23,845 nt of DNA from positions 1-23,845 of the forward strand of contig JBQTJV010000196.1 in assembly GCA_052386775.1 (NCBI GenBank). The letters run 5' to 3'. Below are positions 1-5,633 of this stretch, piece after piece. Both the position numbers and the translations under genes were made by a program. Source of the stretch: DSOT01 sp052386775. GTDB taxonomy: Bacteria > Pseudomonadota > Gammaproteobacteria > Burkholderiales > SG8-41. Positions within the stretch are counted from its first letter, which is position 1. Each line of letters opens with the position of its first letter. Under the pieces are notes generated by a model. The model ran no database searches. It was not told the origin of the DNA and worked only from the letters and a program-made list of their open reading frames with translations.

Positions 1-191
1 TCCTTCAATGATGCGTCTTTAGCACCGGCGCGCTTTTTAGCGCCGCAAGCCTTCATGTCCCGTAAAGGGAGCATGAATGGTTCCTCCTCTGCGTTGCGGT
101 CCGAATCGGATGCGGCGCAAGCGCGCCGTCGCTCTCCGAAGCCGCATGAAGGCCGCGATCGCCGCGGCCGAAGCGAAAGAGGAGAAAGACC

Positions 192-386
192 ATGAACTTC
201 ATCAACGCAACCCACCTGGCCTACAAGACGGAAGCCGAACTGTTCGCCATGATCCGCAGAGCGGCTGAAAGCCTGGACAACATGGATGCCGCCGATCCCG
301 ACCGTGCCGCCACGATCGCCTCGATCAGGATCATGAAACAGGCACTCGCGGCACGCCGGCAAATGAAGGGGCCGAAGCCTTTCTAG
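192..386 (+). CDS. Small hypothetical protein, 64 aa
   Basis: I do not recognise this protein. The start ATG follows a strong Shine-Dalgarno run (AGAGGAG at 178-184, 7-nt spacing), and a perfect 10-bp terminator hairpin begins 15 nt after the stop, so it looks like a complete one-gene unit. The product is mostly helical by composition, with an acidic middle (DNMDAADPD) and a basic C-terminal third (IMKQALAARRQMKGPKPF). It has no signal peptide, membrane segment or cysteine. The ATG overlaps the TGA of an upstream frame that is open from base 1 to 195, so translational coupling is possible, but that frame is Arg/Ser-rich and unconvincing. The gene converges on the tRNA-Leu locus and may belong to the same accessory region. 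Function unknown. Confidence 0.55.
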   Translation: MNFINATHLAYKTEAELFAMIRRAAESLDNMDAADPDRAATIASIRIMKQALAARRQMKGPKPF

Positions 387-401
387 CCAGCGCCTCGTCA
401 G

Positions 402-431
402 CCCCGGCCGGCGGACACCGGCCGGGGTTTT
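402..431 (+). terminator. Rho-independent terminator after the 64-aa gene
   Basis: A perfect 10-bp GC stem (402-411 with 418-427) closes a 6-nt loop and is followed by TTTT (428-431). It lies 15 nt past the stop of the small gene. Confidence 0.8.
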
Positions 432-452
432 CCGTGTGGAGTTTCCGCATGC

Positions 453-482
453 AAAAAGCCGTCCCCGATTGAGGACGGCTTT
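453..482 (-). terminator. Rho-independent terminator of the tRNA-Leu gene
   Basis: A 10-bp inverted repeat (455-464 with 473-482) has an 8-nt loop. Read on the minus strand it ends in a run of five U and starts 7 nt after the tRNA CCA end, so it terminates the tRNA transcript. The stem also carries A/T pairs on both sides and could work weakly in the other direction. Confidence 0.8.
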
Positions 483-488
483 CTGGAT

Positions 489-816
489 TGGTGCCCGAGG
501 CCGGAGTCGAACCGGCACGCCTGTTGAGGGCGGTGGATTTTCTTCCCACTTCGGCTTTCGCCGCCGTTGATCGGACGAACAACGTTCGTGGTCTGGAGCA
601 CGCCTTCACCGTGGCCTTTTCAGGCTTTAGGTGCCCGCCGTCTGCTCTCTACACCTTCCACGGATCTTTCGATCCGGGGCTTGGCTCGGCGTTAGCGCGG
701 ACGTTTTGTCCGATGGGCCTTCGCCGAGTTTGACGGGCTTCACCTCAAGGATTTCTCCAGGAGGGCTCAAATTTCAGAATTGAGTCCACTGCGTCTACCA
801 ATTCCGCCACTCGGGC
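489..816 (-). tRNA. tRNA-Leu(CAA), interrupted by a group I intron
   Basis: The 5' exon is 782-816 (35 nt) and the 3' exon is 489-541 (53 nt, with encoded CCA). Joined, they give an 88-nt class II tRNA: acceptor GCCCGAG/CTCGGGC, anticodon stem GTGGA/TCCAC, loop CTCAAAA (anticodon CAA), a long variable arm (GCC/GGC stem) and T arm GCCGG-TTCGACT-CCGGC. The intron lies between C34 and A35. A promoter is found at 832-861 and a terminator at 453-482. Without splicing the tRNA cannot fold, so it depends on the ribozyme. The anticodon reads UUG codons. Confidence 0.93.
542..781 (-). ncRNA. Group I self-splicing intron (IC3-like) in tRNA-Leu(CAA)
   Basis: The 240-nt intron ends in the expected terminal G (base 542). 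Core helices are visible: P3 (732-738 with 633-642, one bulge), a perfect 7-bp P4 (722-728 with 685-691) and P7 (643-647 with 596-600). P2, P6a, P8 and P9 hairpins all carry GAAA tetraloops. Stretches such as GCCGAGCCAAGC and GAAGGTGTAGAGA match my recollection of the Azoarcus pre-tRNA-Ile ribozyme. P7 differs from Azoarcus in a paired way (GAGCA/UGCUC against GACUA/UAGUC), which supports a conserved fold. The internal guide pairs its UUU with A35-A37 (P10) and its G with C34. I see no homing-endonuclease ORF. Splicing presumably needs only guanosine and Mg2+, as known for this class. Confidence 0.92.
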
Positions 817-831
817 ATTAAAACGCAGATC

Positions 832-861
832 ACTATAGCTTCTGGCAGAGTTCTCTGCCAA
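832..861 (-). promoter_or_regulatory. Candidate sigma70 promoter of tRNA-Leu(CAA)
   Basis: On the minus strand, TTGGCA (856-861), an 18-bp spacer and TATAGT (832-837) place transcription start near 825, about 9 nt before the mature tRNA 5' end. The -35 and spacer overlap an 18-bp palindrome (843-860). Confidence 0.55.
843..860. repeat. 18-bp palindrome between recombinase stop and tRNA promoter
   Basis: TGGCAGAG-TT-CTCTGCCA has perfect 8-bp arms. It lies 4 bp after the recombinase stop codon and within the candidate tRNA promoter. No U-tract follows on either strand, so it is a poor terminator. An operator or recombinase site is possible but unproven. Confidence 0.6.
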
Positions 862-864
862 GGG

Positions 865-2157
865 CTAAATTCGTTTTTCCGGGTTCCCGGATTTTTTCCG
901 CTTCACGTTCGTTGCACGGTTTCTGGCGCGTCCGTCCGGCCGCTCCCTGCGAACATTGATCGCCGCGGTATCAATCAGGTCCTTGATGTGCGATGCGTAG
1001 AATTTCTCGATCATTTCGACGCTGGTGCGGCAGTTCTTTGCAATCTGGTAAATGTCTGCGCCTTCCATGAGGCGCATGCTGATATAGGTGTGGCGGAGGC
1101 TGTAAAACGTGCGGGGATTTCCCTCGCGGTCTTTCTTGAGTTTCAATTCGTCAAGAATTTCGTTAAACAGTTGCCGATGTCTTCTGGGGAAGAGAAGGTC
1201 GGTCGGTGCCTTGGCTGTTGACCCTTTGGGGGCATCCTTTTTTATGGCGCTGCTTTGTCCTCGCCCCATATCCTCCGGCCGGGGGCGATCGCGCAGGCGG
1301 ATGAAGGGCTGAACCGCGCCCGGCATGCTCTTGCAATAGCCGGTGCCGCGCTTTCCGCGAACCTTGATCTCCAGGATCGTTTCTTCGGTGGCGTTATCCT
1401 CGACGATCTCAACGTCGCGGAATTCAAGCCGCCATGCTTCATCGGGACGCAGGCCGGTATTCACCATGAGCAGGACAAAATCATGAAGCTGTTCACAGGC
1501 CCATTGCCACCGGGCTTTCGGGGGACTTGCGGCGCGCTTGCGCGTGGCTTCATAGAGCTGCTTGTATTCGTCCGGTGAGAACCACGCCCGGTGAGAGATT
1601 TTTCCGGAGGTCTTGTAGGGAGGCGAGATATTGGGGACGTATTCAATCCAGCCATGACGCTCGGCGCATTTGAGCACATGGCGGATGGCGATGGTTTCGG
1701 AATGAAGCGTTGAACGCGAAGGGCGCAGCGGCTCGCCCGTCTTTGGGTCCTTGCGCGAGGTCATCCGGTGCGCGCGGTATTCCTGGACCAGTCCGGGCGT
1801 CACTTCCTGACAGACTCTCTCTCCCATGAAGGGGAGGATATGGACGCGAAGGCGCGACCAGAGACCTTCAACGTATTGAGCGTTGCGCTCTCCCACGGTG
1901 ATCGCTTCGTATTCCTTGCGGAATTGATCGGCGGCGGTCTTGAACTTGACGCCGTTTTTCAGCTCGCCGGCGCGGGCCTTGCCCTTGAGTCCGAGATACC
2001 AGTCCTCGGCAATATCCCTTGCATGCGCTAGACTTTCTTCCTTCGTGCTCCTGCGGTAATTGCGGCCGGCAAAAAATGCCGAGCACTGCCAAAAGGGACT
2101 GCTGTCACGCTTATAGACGTGCAGTTTCCCGTCCATGAATTCGTGATGTGCGGCCAT
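865..2157 (-). CDS. Tyrosine-type site-specific recombinase (phage/island integrase)
   Basis: The 430-aa protein has an N-terminal arm-binding-like part, a core-binding SAM-like domain (about 70-170) and a C-terminal catalytic domain. Visible catalytic motifs are R237 in TGLRPDEAW, a basic beta-hairpin near 267-270, YSLRHTY at 352-358 (R355, with Tyr where many relatives have His, a common variant), and the nucleophile Y387 in EKFYASH. The C-terminal 30 residues are strongly basic. The start ATG has AAGGAG (2167-2172) at 9-nt spacing. The gene lies between an intact tRNA-Leu and two partial tRNA-Leu copies, the usual setting for an integrase next to its attachment site. No excisionase or other cargo is recognisable beside it. 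The family is sure; the target site is inferred. Confidence 0.93.
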   Translation of the reverse strand: MAAHHEFMDGKLHVYKRDSSPFWQCSAFFAGRNYRRSTKEESLAHARDIAEDWYLGLKGKARAGELKNGVKFKTAADQFRKEYEAITVGERNAQYVEGLWSRLRVHILPFMGERVCQEVTPGLVQEYRAHRMTSRKDPKTGEPLRPSRSTLHSETIAIRHVLKCAERHGWIEYVPNISPPYKTSGKISHRAWFSPDEYKQLYEATRKRAASPPKARWQWACEQLHDFVLLMVNTGLRPDEAWRLEFRDVEIVEDNATEETILEIKVRGKRGTGYCKSMPGAVQPFIRLRDRPRPEDMGRGQSSAIKKDAPKGSTAKAPTDLLFPRRHRQLFNEILDELKLKKDREGNPRTFYSLRHTYISMRLMEGADIYQIAKNCRTSVEMIEKFYASHIKDLIDTAAINVRRERPDGRARNRATNVKRKKSGNPEKRI

Positions 2158-2198
2158 TGGGTTCTTCTCCTTGCACGCCCGTCGAAATGTGGCGTTTT

Positions 2199-2217
2199 TG
2201 TGTAACTGGTGTGTAAC
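2199..2217. repeat. Two TGTGTAAC direct repeats, 11 bp apart, in the recombinase leader
   Basis: Identical octamers at 2199-2206 and 2210-2217 are spaced one helical turn apart, between the recombinase start codon and its candidate promoter. They could be recombinase arm-type sites or a repressor site; this is inference from position only. Confidence 0.5.
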
Positions 2218-2233
2218 AAACTGTGCAAGGAGT

Positions 2234-2261
2234 ATATTACACTAACGTATTGAGAAAACAA
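2234..2261 (-). promoter_or_regulatory. Candidate promoter of the recombinase gene
   Basis: On the minus strand, TTGTTT (2256-2261), a 16-bp spacer and TAATAT (2234-2239) lie in an AT-rich stretch, unlike the GC-rich surroundings. Predicted start is near 2227, giving about a 70-nt leader. Confidence 0.45.
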
Positions 2262-2298
2262 GATAAACAGTGGCATAAAGTGATTATATTTATGATTT

Positions 2299-2335
2299 TG
2301 AGTCCCGTGCGTCTGCCAATTCCGCCATCCCGGCA
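2299..2335 (-). repeat. tRNA-Leu(CAA) 5'-half fragment, copy 1 (37-bp direct repeat)
   Basis: On the minus strand from 2334 it reads as a leucine tRNA 5' half: acceptor strand GCCGGGA, D arm, anticodon-stem strand CGGGA and loop CTCAAAA. It follows the tRNA as far as 2294, then breaks into AT-rich sequence. The 3' half is absent, so it cannot make a tRNA. The 37 bp are identical to 2457-2493. It lies 142 bp upstream of the recombinase start, a plausible attachment-site half. Confidence 0.8.
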
Positions 2336-2366
2336 CGTATTTGAAACATCATCAGCGCGGGATTTT

Positions 2367-2457
2367 GGCTCCGGCCGGCCCATGCGGGCCTTAACTTGCC
2401 TAGTGCTACCCCGGCAAGTTAGCCTTCGCCGCAACAACGCAAGAGCGGCATTGTTGT
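2367..2457 (-). other. 91-nt hairpin-rich insert at C34/A35 of the broken tRNA-Leu
   Basis: Between the 5' half of copy 2 and the resumed AAAATCCCG lie three stems: 9 bp (2392-2400 with 2413-2421), an interrupted 8 bp (2432-2440 with 2448-2456), and 5 bp with a 4-nt loop (2377-2381 with 2386-2390). It lacks group I core motifs and its last base before the resumed exon is C, not G, so it is not a recognisable intron. Its identity is unknown. Confidence 0.45.
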
Positions 2458-2493
2458 GAGTCCCGTGCGTCTGCCAATTCCGCCATCCCGGCA
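2457..2493 (-). repeat. tRNA-Leu(CAA) 5'-half fragment, copy 2 (37-bp direct repeat)
   Basis: Identical to 2299-2335. The minus-strand tRNA sequence starts at 2492 and stops matching right after C34 (2458). The anticodon loop and stem (AAAATCCCG, 2358-2366) resume 91 nt later. The original tRNA promoter (2506-2534) is still present just upstream. The gene has no proper 3' half and is a pseudo-tRNA. Confidence 0.8.
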
Positions 2494-2505
2494 TCAAGGC
2501 GAGGG

Positions 2506-2534
2506 ATTATCCCTTACGCACATGGATGCGGCAA
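2506..2534 (-). promoter_or_regulatory. Sigma70 promoter of the former tRNA-Leu, now facing the recombinase
   Basis: On the minus strand, TTGCCG (2529-2534), an exact 17-bp spacer and GATAAT (2506-2511) are followed by a GC-rich discriminator, typical of stable-RNA promoters. Transcription would start near 2499, just before the tRNA fragment, and continue toward the recombinase. It is divergent from queA. Confidence 0.6.
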
Positions 2535-2567
2535 TACAACGCAACTCGGAGTTTTGTATCGACAGCA

Positions 2568-3611
2568 ATGCGCCTGGATGATTTCGACTACGAGTTGCCG
2601 CGCGAACTGATCGCCCAGGCGCCGACTGCGGAGCGGCGCGCAAGTCGTCTGCTGTATCTGGACGGGGCTGCCGGTACGATGGCGGATCGCGATTTCCGCG
2701 ATATTCCCGGATTGGTGGCGCCGGGGGACGTCATGGTGTTCAACGACACCAAGGTCATCAAGGCGCGGCTCACCGGGCGCAAGAAGACCGGGGGGCAGGT
2801 CGAAGTTCTGATCGAGCGCGTGCTTTCCGCAGATCAGGCGCTGGCGCAGGTACGGGCCAGTCATCCGCCTCGCGAAGGAAGCATCTTGATTCTCGCCGAC
2901 GCGGTCGAAGCGAGCGTGATGGCGCGGCGTGGCGGGTTTTTTCACCTGCGTTTTCGCGACTGCGGGGATGTCCTTGCGCTATTGGAACGGTACGGATCCG
3001 TCCCGCTGCCGCCGTACATCGACCACGCTCCGGCGGCCTCGGACGAGGCGCGCTATCAGACGGTTTACGCGCGCGCGCCGGGAGCGGTGGCCGCGCCCAC
3101 CGCGGGCCTGCACTTCGACGAGACGGTTCTCGCGGAACTCACCGCCCGCAAGGTCGAGATGGCGTACCTTACTCTGCACGTCGGTGCCGGCACGTTTCAG
3201 CCGGTACGCGTGCAGGACATAGAGCAGCACGAGATGCACAGCGAGTGGTACCACATCCCGCAGGCCACGCTGGACGCAGTGAATCGCGCCCGACGGGCAG
3301 GGGGCCGCGTGCTCGCCGTCGGCACGACAGCGCTGAGAGCGCTTGAAACGGCTGCAGCGACCGGCGAACTCAAGCCAGGCTACGGCGAAACGCGATTGTT
3401 CATCTTTCCCGGCTACCGTTTCCGTATTGTCGAACGTTTGCTTACCAATTTTCATCTGCCGAAGTCGACGCTGCTCATGCTGGTATCGGCTTTCGGGGGC
3501 ATGGATAATATCCGGCGCGCGTACCGGCATGCGATATCGAGCCGCTACCGGTTTTTCAGTTACGGTGACGCGATGTTGATCGAACGGCAGGCCGACGGGC
3601 GGAAAGGTTGA
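2568..3611 (+). CDS. queA: S-adenosylmethionine:tRNA ribosyltransferase-isomerase
   Basis: QueA transfers and isomerises the ribose of SAM onto 7-aminomethyl-7-deazaguanine in tRNA to give epoxyqueuosine, the step after Tgt. The 347-aa product has the family length and hallmark blocks: FDYELPRELIAQ at the N-terminus, VFNDTKVIKARL, PLPPYI, the near-invariant GAVAAPTAGLHFDE, TLHVGAGTFQPVR, VGTTALRALE, TNFHLPKSTLLMLVSAF and the C-terminal YRFFSYGDAM. I chose ATG 2568 because the family begins at MRLDDFDYEL; an in-frame ATG at 2526 would add 14 atypical residues and lie in the divergent tRNA promoter. A GGAG lies at 2547-2550, rather far upstream. It is the first gene of a plus-strand run with the thioesterase, tgt and yajC-secDF. 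Confidence 0.97.
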   Translation: MRLDDFDYELPRELIAQAPTAERRASRLLYLDGAAGTMADRDFRDIPGLVAPGDVMVFNDTKVIKARLTGRKKTGGQVEVLIERVLSADQALAQVRASHPPREGSILILADAVEASVMARRGGFFHLRFRDCGDVLALLERYGSVPLPPYIDHAPAASDEARYQTVYARAPGAVAAPTAGLHFDETVLAELTARKVEMAYLTLHVGAGTFQPVRVQDIEQHEMHSEWYHIPQATLDAVNRARRAGGRVLAVGTTALRALETAAATGELKPGYGETRLFIFPGYRFRIVERLLTNFHLPKSTLLMLVSAFGGMDNIRRAYRHAISSRYRFFSYGDAMLIERQADGRKG

Positions 3612-3615
3612 CCAC

Positions 3616-4050
3616 GTGGCACGGCAGGACCCCGAAACGCGCGACCGCTACCGGAACTTCGTGCCGATCACGACCCGCTGGATGGACAACGACGTCTATC
3701 TTCACGTGAACAACGTGGTCTATTACTCGTTCTTCGACACCGCGGTAAATCTCTACATGCTGCAGGCCGGCGTGCTGGACATCGAGAAGAGCCGCGTGGT
3801 CTGCCTGGTCGTCGCGACCGGATGCGAGTATTTCAGCCCGATCTCCTTTCCCGACACGGTCAATTGCGGCCTGCGGGTTGCGCATCTGGGCACGAGCAGC
3901 GTGCGCTTCGAGATCGGCATCTTTCGCAACGATGAACAGCGCGCCGCCGCACAGGGTTACTTCGTGCATGTGGCATGCGACCGCGCGACGCAACGACCGG
4001 TGCCGATGCCGGCCGACATGCGCGCGGCGCTCGAAAAGCTGCGCGTCTGA
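3616..4050 (+). CDS. Acyl-CoA thioesterase, 4HBT/YbgC-like hotdog fold
   Basis: The 144-aa single-domain hotdog protein shows the 4-hydroxybenzoyl-CoA thioesterase signature RWMDNDVYLHVNNVVYYSFF (21-40). D26 aligns with the catalytic Asp of that family, and H30 and N32-N33 lie in the active-site helix. It should hydrolyse an acyl-CoA thioester in the cytoplasm; the substrate cannot be told from sequence. The GTG start is preceded by GGAAAGG (3601-3607) at 8-nt spacing and lies 4 bp after queA. It sits between queA and tgt with 3-4 bp gaps, so it is almost surely cotranscribed with them, although no role in queuosine synthesis is known for this family. Confidence 0.9.
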   Translation: MARQDPETRDRYRNFVPITTRWMDNDVYLHVNNVVYYSFFDTAVNLYMLQAGVLDIEKSRVVCLVVATGCEYFSPISFPDTVNCGLRVAHLGTSSVRFEIGIFRNDEQRAAAQGYFVHVACDRATQRPVPMPADMRAALEKLRV

Positions 4051-4053
4051 CCG

Positions 4054-5172
4054 GTGAACGGCGCCGCGGTGGAATTTAGCGTGCTCTCGCACGACGGCCG
4101 CGCACGGCGCGGGCGCCTCAAACTCGCGCATGGCGTCGTCGATACCCCTGCTTTCATGCCGGTGGGGACGTACGGGGCGGTGAAGGCGCTGAGCCCTGAG
4201 GATCTGGCCGGGGTCGGCGCCCAGATCGTGCTCGGCAACACCTTCCACTTGTGGTTGCGCCCTGGCGTCGACGTGATCCGGGCGCATGGCGGGCTGCACC
4301 GGTTCATGGGATGGCCGGGCCCGATCCTGACCGACTCGGGCGGATTCCAGGTCTGGAGCCTCGGCCCGCTGCGCACGATCAGCGAGGAAGGGGTGCGTTT
4401 CCAGTCACCCGTGAACGGCGATCCTTGTTTCCTGACACCGGAAGACTCCATGCGGATCCAGGCTGCGCTGGCAAGCGACGTGGTCATGGTTTTCGATGAA
4501 TGCACGCCTTATCCGGCGACGCTCGAGCAGGCGCGCGACTCCATGCAGCTCTCGCTGCGCTGGGCGGAGCGGTCGAAGCGGGCGCACGAGGGCAATCCCA
4601 ATGCGCTTTTTGGCATCGTTCAGGGCGGCATGTTCGAGACCTTGCGCGACGCATCGCTGAACGCGCTCTCCGCCATGGGATTTGAAGGTTACGCGATAGG
4701 CGGCCTCTCGGTCGGAGAGACCAAGGCCGAGATGGAGCGTATCCTGGCCTATACCGCGCCACGGTTGCCGGAGGAAAAACCGCGCTACCTCATGGGGGTG
4801 GGGACGCCGCGCGATATCGTGAACGCCGTTGCGAGCGGCATAGACATGTTCGACTGTGTGCTGCCCACGCGCAACGCGCGCAACGGCTGGCTCTATACCC
4901 GCCGCGGCGTCATCAAGCTGCGCAACGCCCGCTATCGCGATGATCTGGAGCCCCCCGACCCGCACTGCGGCTGTTACACCTGCCGGCATTTCACCCGCGC
5001 TTACCTGCATCACCTGCAGCGGGTCAACGAAATGCTCGGCAGCCGGCTCAATACGCTGCACAACCTGCACTATTACCAGGACGTGATGCGCGGATTGCGG
5101 GAGGCGATCGAAGCCGGACGACTGGGGCAATACGTGGCCGCTCTCAGTGAGGAAGAAAGCGATCCATGCTAA
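4054..5172 (+). CDS. tgt: Queuine/preQ1 tRNA-guanine transglycosylase
   Basis: Tgt swaps the guanine at position 34 of GUN-anticodon tRNAs for preQ1 in bacteria. The 372-aa length is close to E. coli Tgt. Catalytic D94 lies in LTDSGGFQVWS and the nucleophile D267 in DMFDCVLPTRNARNG. The zinc site is C305, C307, C310 (HCGCYTC) and H336. GIVQGG (187-192) and YAIGGLSVGE are substrate-pocket motifs. It starts at GTG 4054, 3 bp after the thioesterase stop. QueA and Tgt together form the shared end of the queuosine pathway; the preQ1 synthesis genes are not in this window. Confidence 0.97.
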   Translation: MNGAAVEFSVLSHDGRARRGRLKLAHGVVDTPAFMPVGTYGAVKALSPEDLAGVGAQIVLGNTFHLWLRPGVDVIRAHGGLHRFMGWPGPILTDSGGFQVWSLGPLRTISEEGVRFQSPVNGDPCFLTPEDSMRIQAALASDVVMVFDECTPYPATLEQARDSMQLSLRWAERSKRAHEGNPNALFGIVQGGMFETLRDASLNALSAMGFEGYAIGGLSVGETKAEMERILAYTAPRLPEEKPRYLMGVGTPRDIVNAVASGIDMFDCVLPTRNARNGWLYTRRGVIKLRNARYRDDLEPPDPHCGCYTCRHFTRAYLHHLQRVNEMLGSRLNTLHNLHYYQDVMRGLREAIEAGRLGQYVAALSEEESDPC

Positions 5173-5230
5173 CATTCAAAACTTTTCGAGCGCCTGGGGC
5201 ATCGGGCGGCTCGCGACGGAGGAAACTACC

Positions 5231-5557
5231 GTGTTGATCAGTCAGGCTTGGGCGCAAGGCGCCGGCGCCGCGCCAGGCGGCGGCTTCGAAGGCATGCTAC
5301 TCATCGTGCTGATGTTCGTCGTGCTCTACTTCCTGATGATCCGGCCGCAGATGAAGCGGGCCAAGGAGCACAGGGCGATGATCGATGCGCTGCAGCGCGG
5401 CGATGAGGTCGTCACCGCCGGCGGGCTGCTCGGGCGCATCAGCAAGCTGAACGAAAACTACGTGACGCTGGAAGTGGCGTCCAACGTGGAGATCCAGGTT
5501 CAGCGTCCGTCGGTTCAGTTGGTATTGCCCAAGGGCACGATCAAGAACATAGCCTAA
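5231..5557 (+). CDS. yajC: Sec translocon accessory subunit YajC
   Basis: YajC is a small inner-membrane protein that associates with SecDF and the SecYEG translocon. The 108-aa product has a short Gly/Ala-rich periplasmic N-terminus, one membrane span (GMLLIVLMFVVLYFLMI) and the hallmark RPQMKRAKEH directly after it, then a cytoplasmic domain containing GDEVVTAGGLLGRI. I chose the GTG at 5231 because GGAGGA (5218-5223) lies 7 nt upstream; the longer frame from 5147 would overlap tgt and add 28 atypical residues. TTG 5234 is an alternative. It directly precedes secD, the usual order. Confidence 0.95.
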   Translation: MLISQAWAQGAGAAPGGGFEGMLLIVLMFVVLYFLMIRPQMKRAKEHRAMIDALQRGDEVVTAGGLLGRISKLNENYVTLEVASNVEIQVQRPSVQLVLPKGTIKNIA

Positions 5558-5633
5558 CCAGCGGGCCGGATCGGCGGGCAGAGCTTCGAGCAGCCGGCCA
5601 GGTGCGGTCCAGCGGGCAATCGCGCAGAGCCAC

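Larger units (their letters stand above)
781..2493. mobile_element. Probable remnant of a tRNA-Leu-targeted integrative element
   Basis: The recombinase is the only gene. It is bracketed by same-orientation copies of a tRNA-Leu 5' half: two identical 37-bp copies at 2299-2335 and 2457-2493, and a 31/37 match inside the intact tRNA (from about 780 to 816). All diverge near the anticodon loop, which suggests crossover there. The element is either minimal or decayed, and its true ends are not fixed. Alternatively the fragments are decayed tandem tRNA genes unrelated to the recombinase. Confidence 0.5.

Noticed and set aside
1..195. Frame open from the window edge to 195, ending on the ATG of the 64-aa gene
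   Set aside because: Composition is Arg/Ser-rich and low-complexity with no recognisable motif; it may be the tail of a gene outside the window but cannot be supported.
331..733. Several 64-92 aa frames across the tRNA and intron, considered as an intron endonuclease
   Set aside because: They overlap tRNA exons and terminators, show no LAGLIDADG, HNH or GIY-YIG motif, and are explained by the structured RNA.
2367..2457. Insert in the broken tRNA as a functional mini group I intron
   Set aside because: No P4 or P7 core, no guide pairing with CTC and no terminal G; it is kept only as an unexplained insert.
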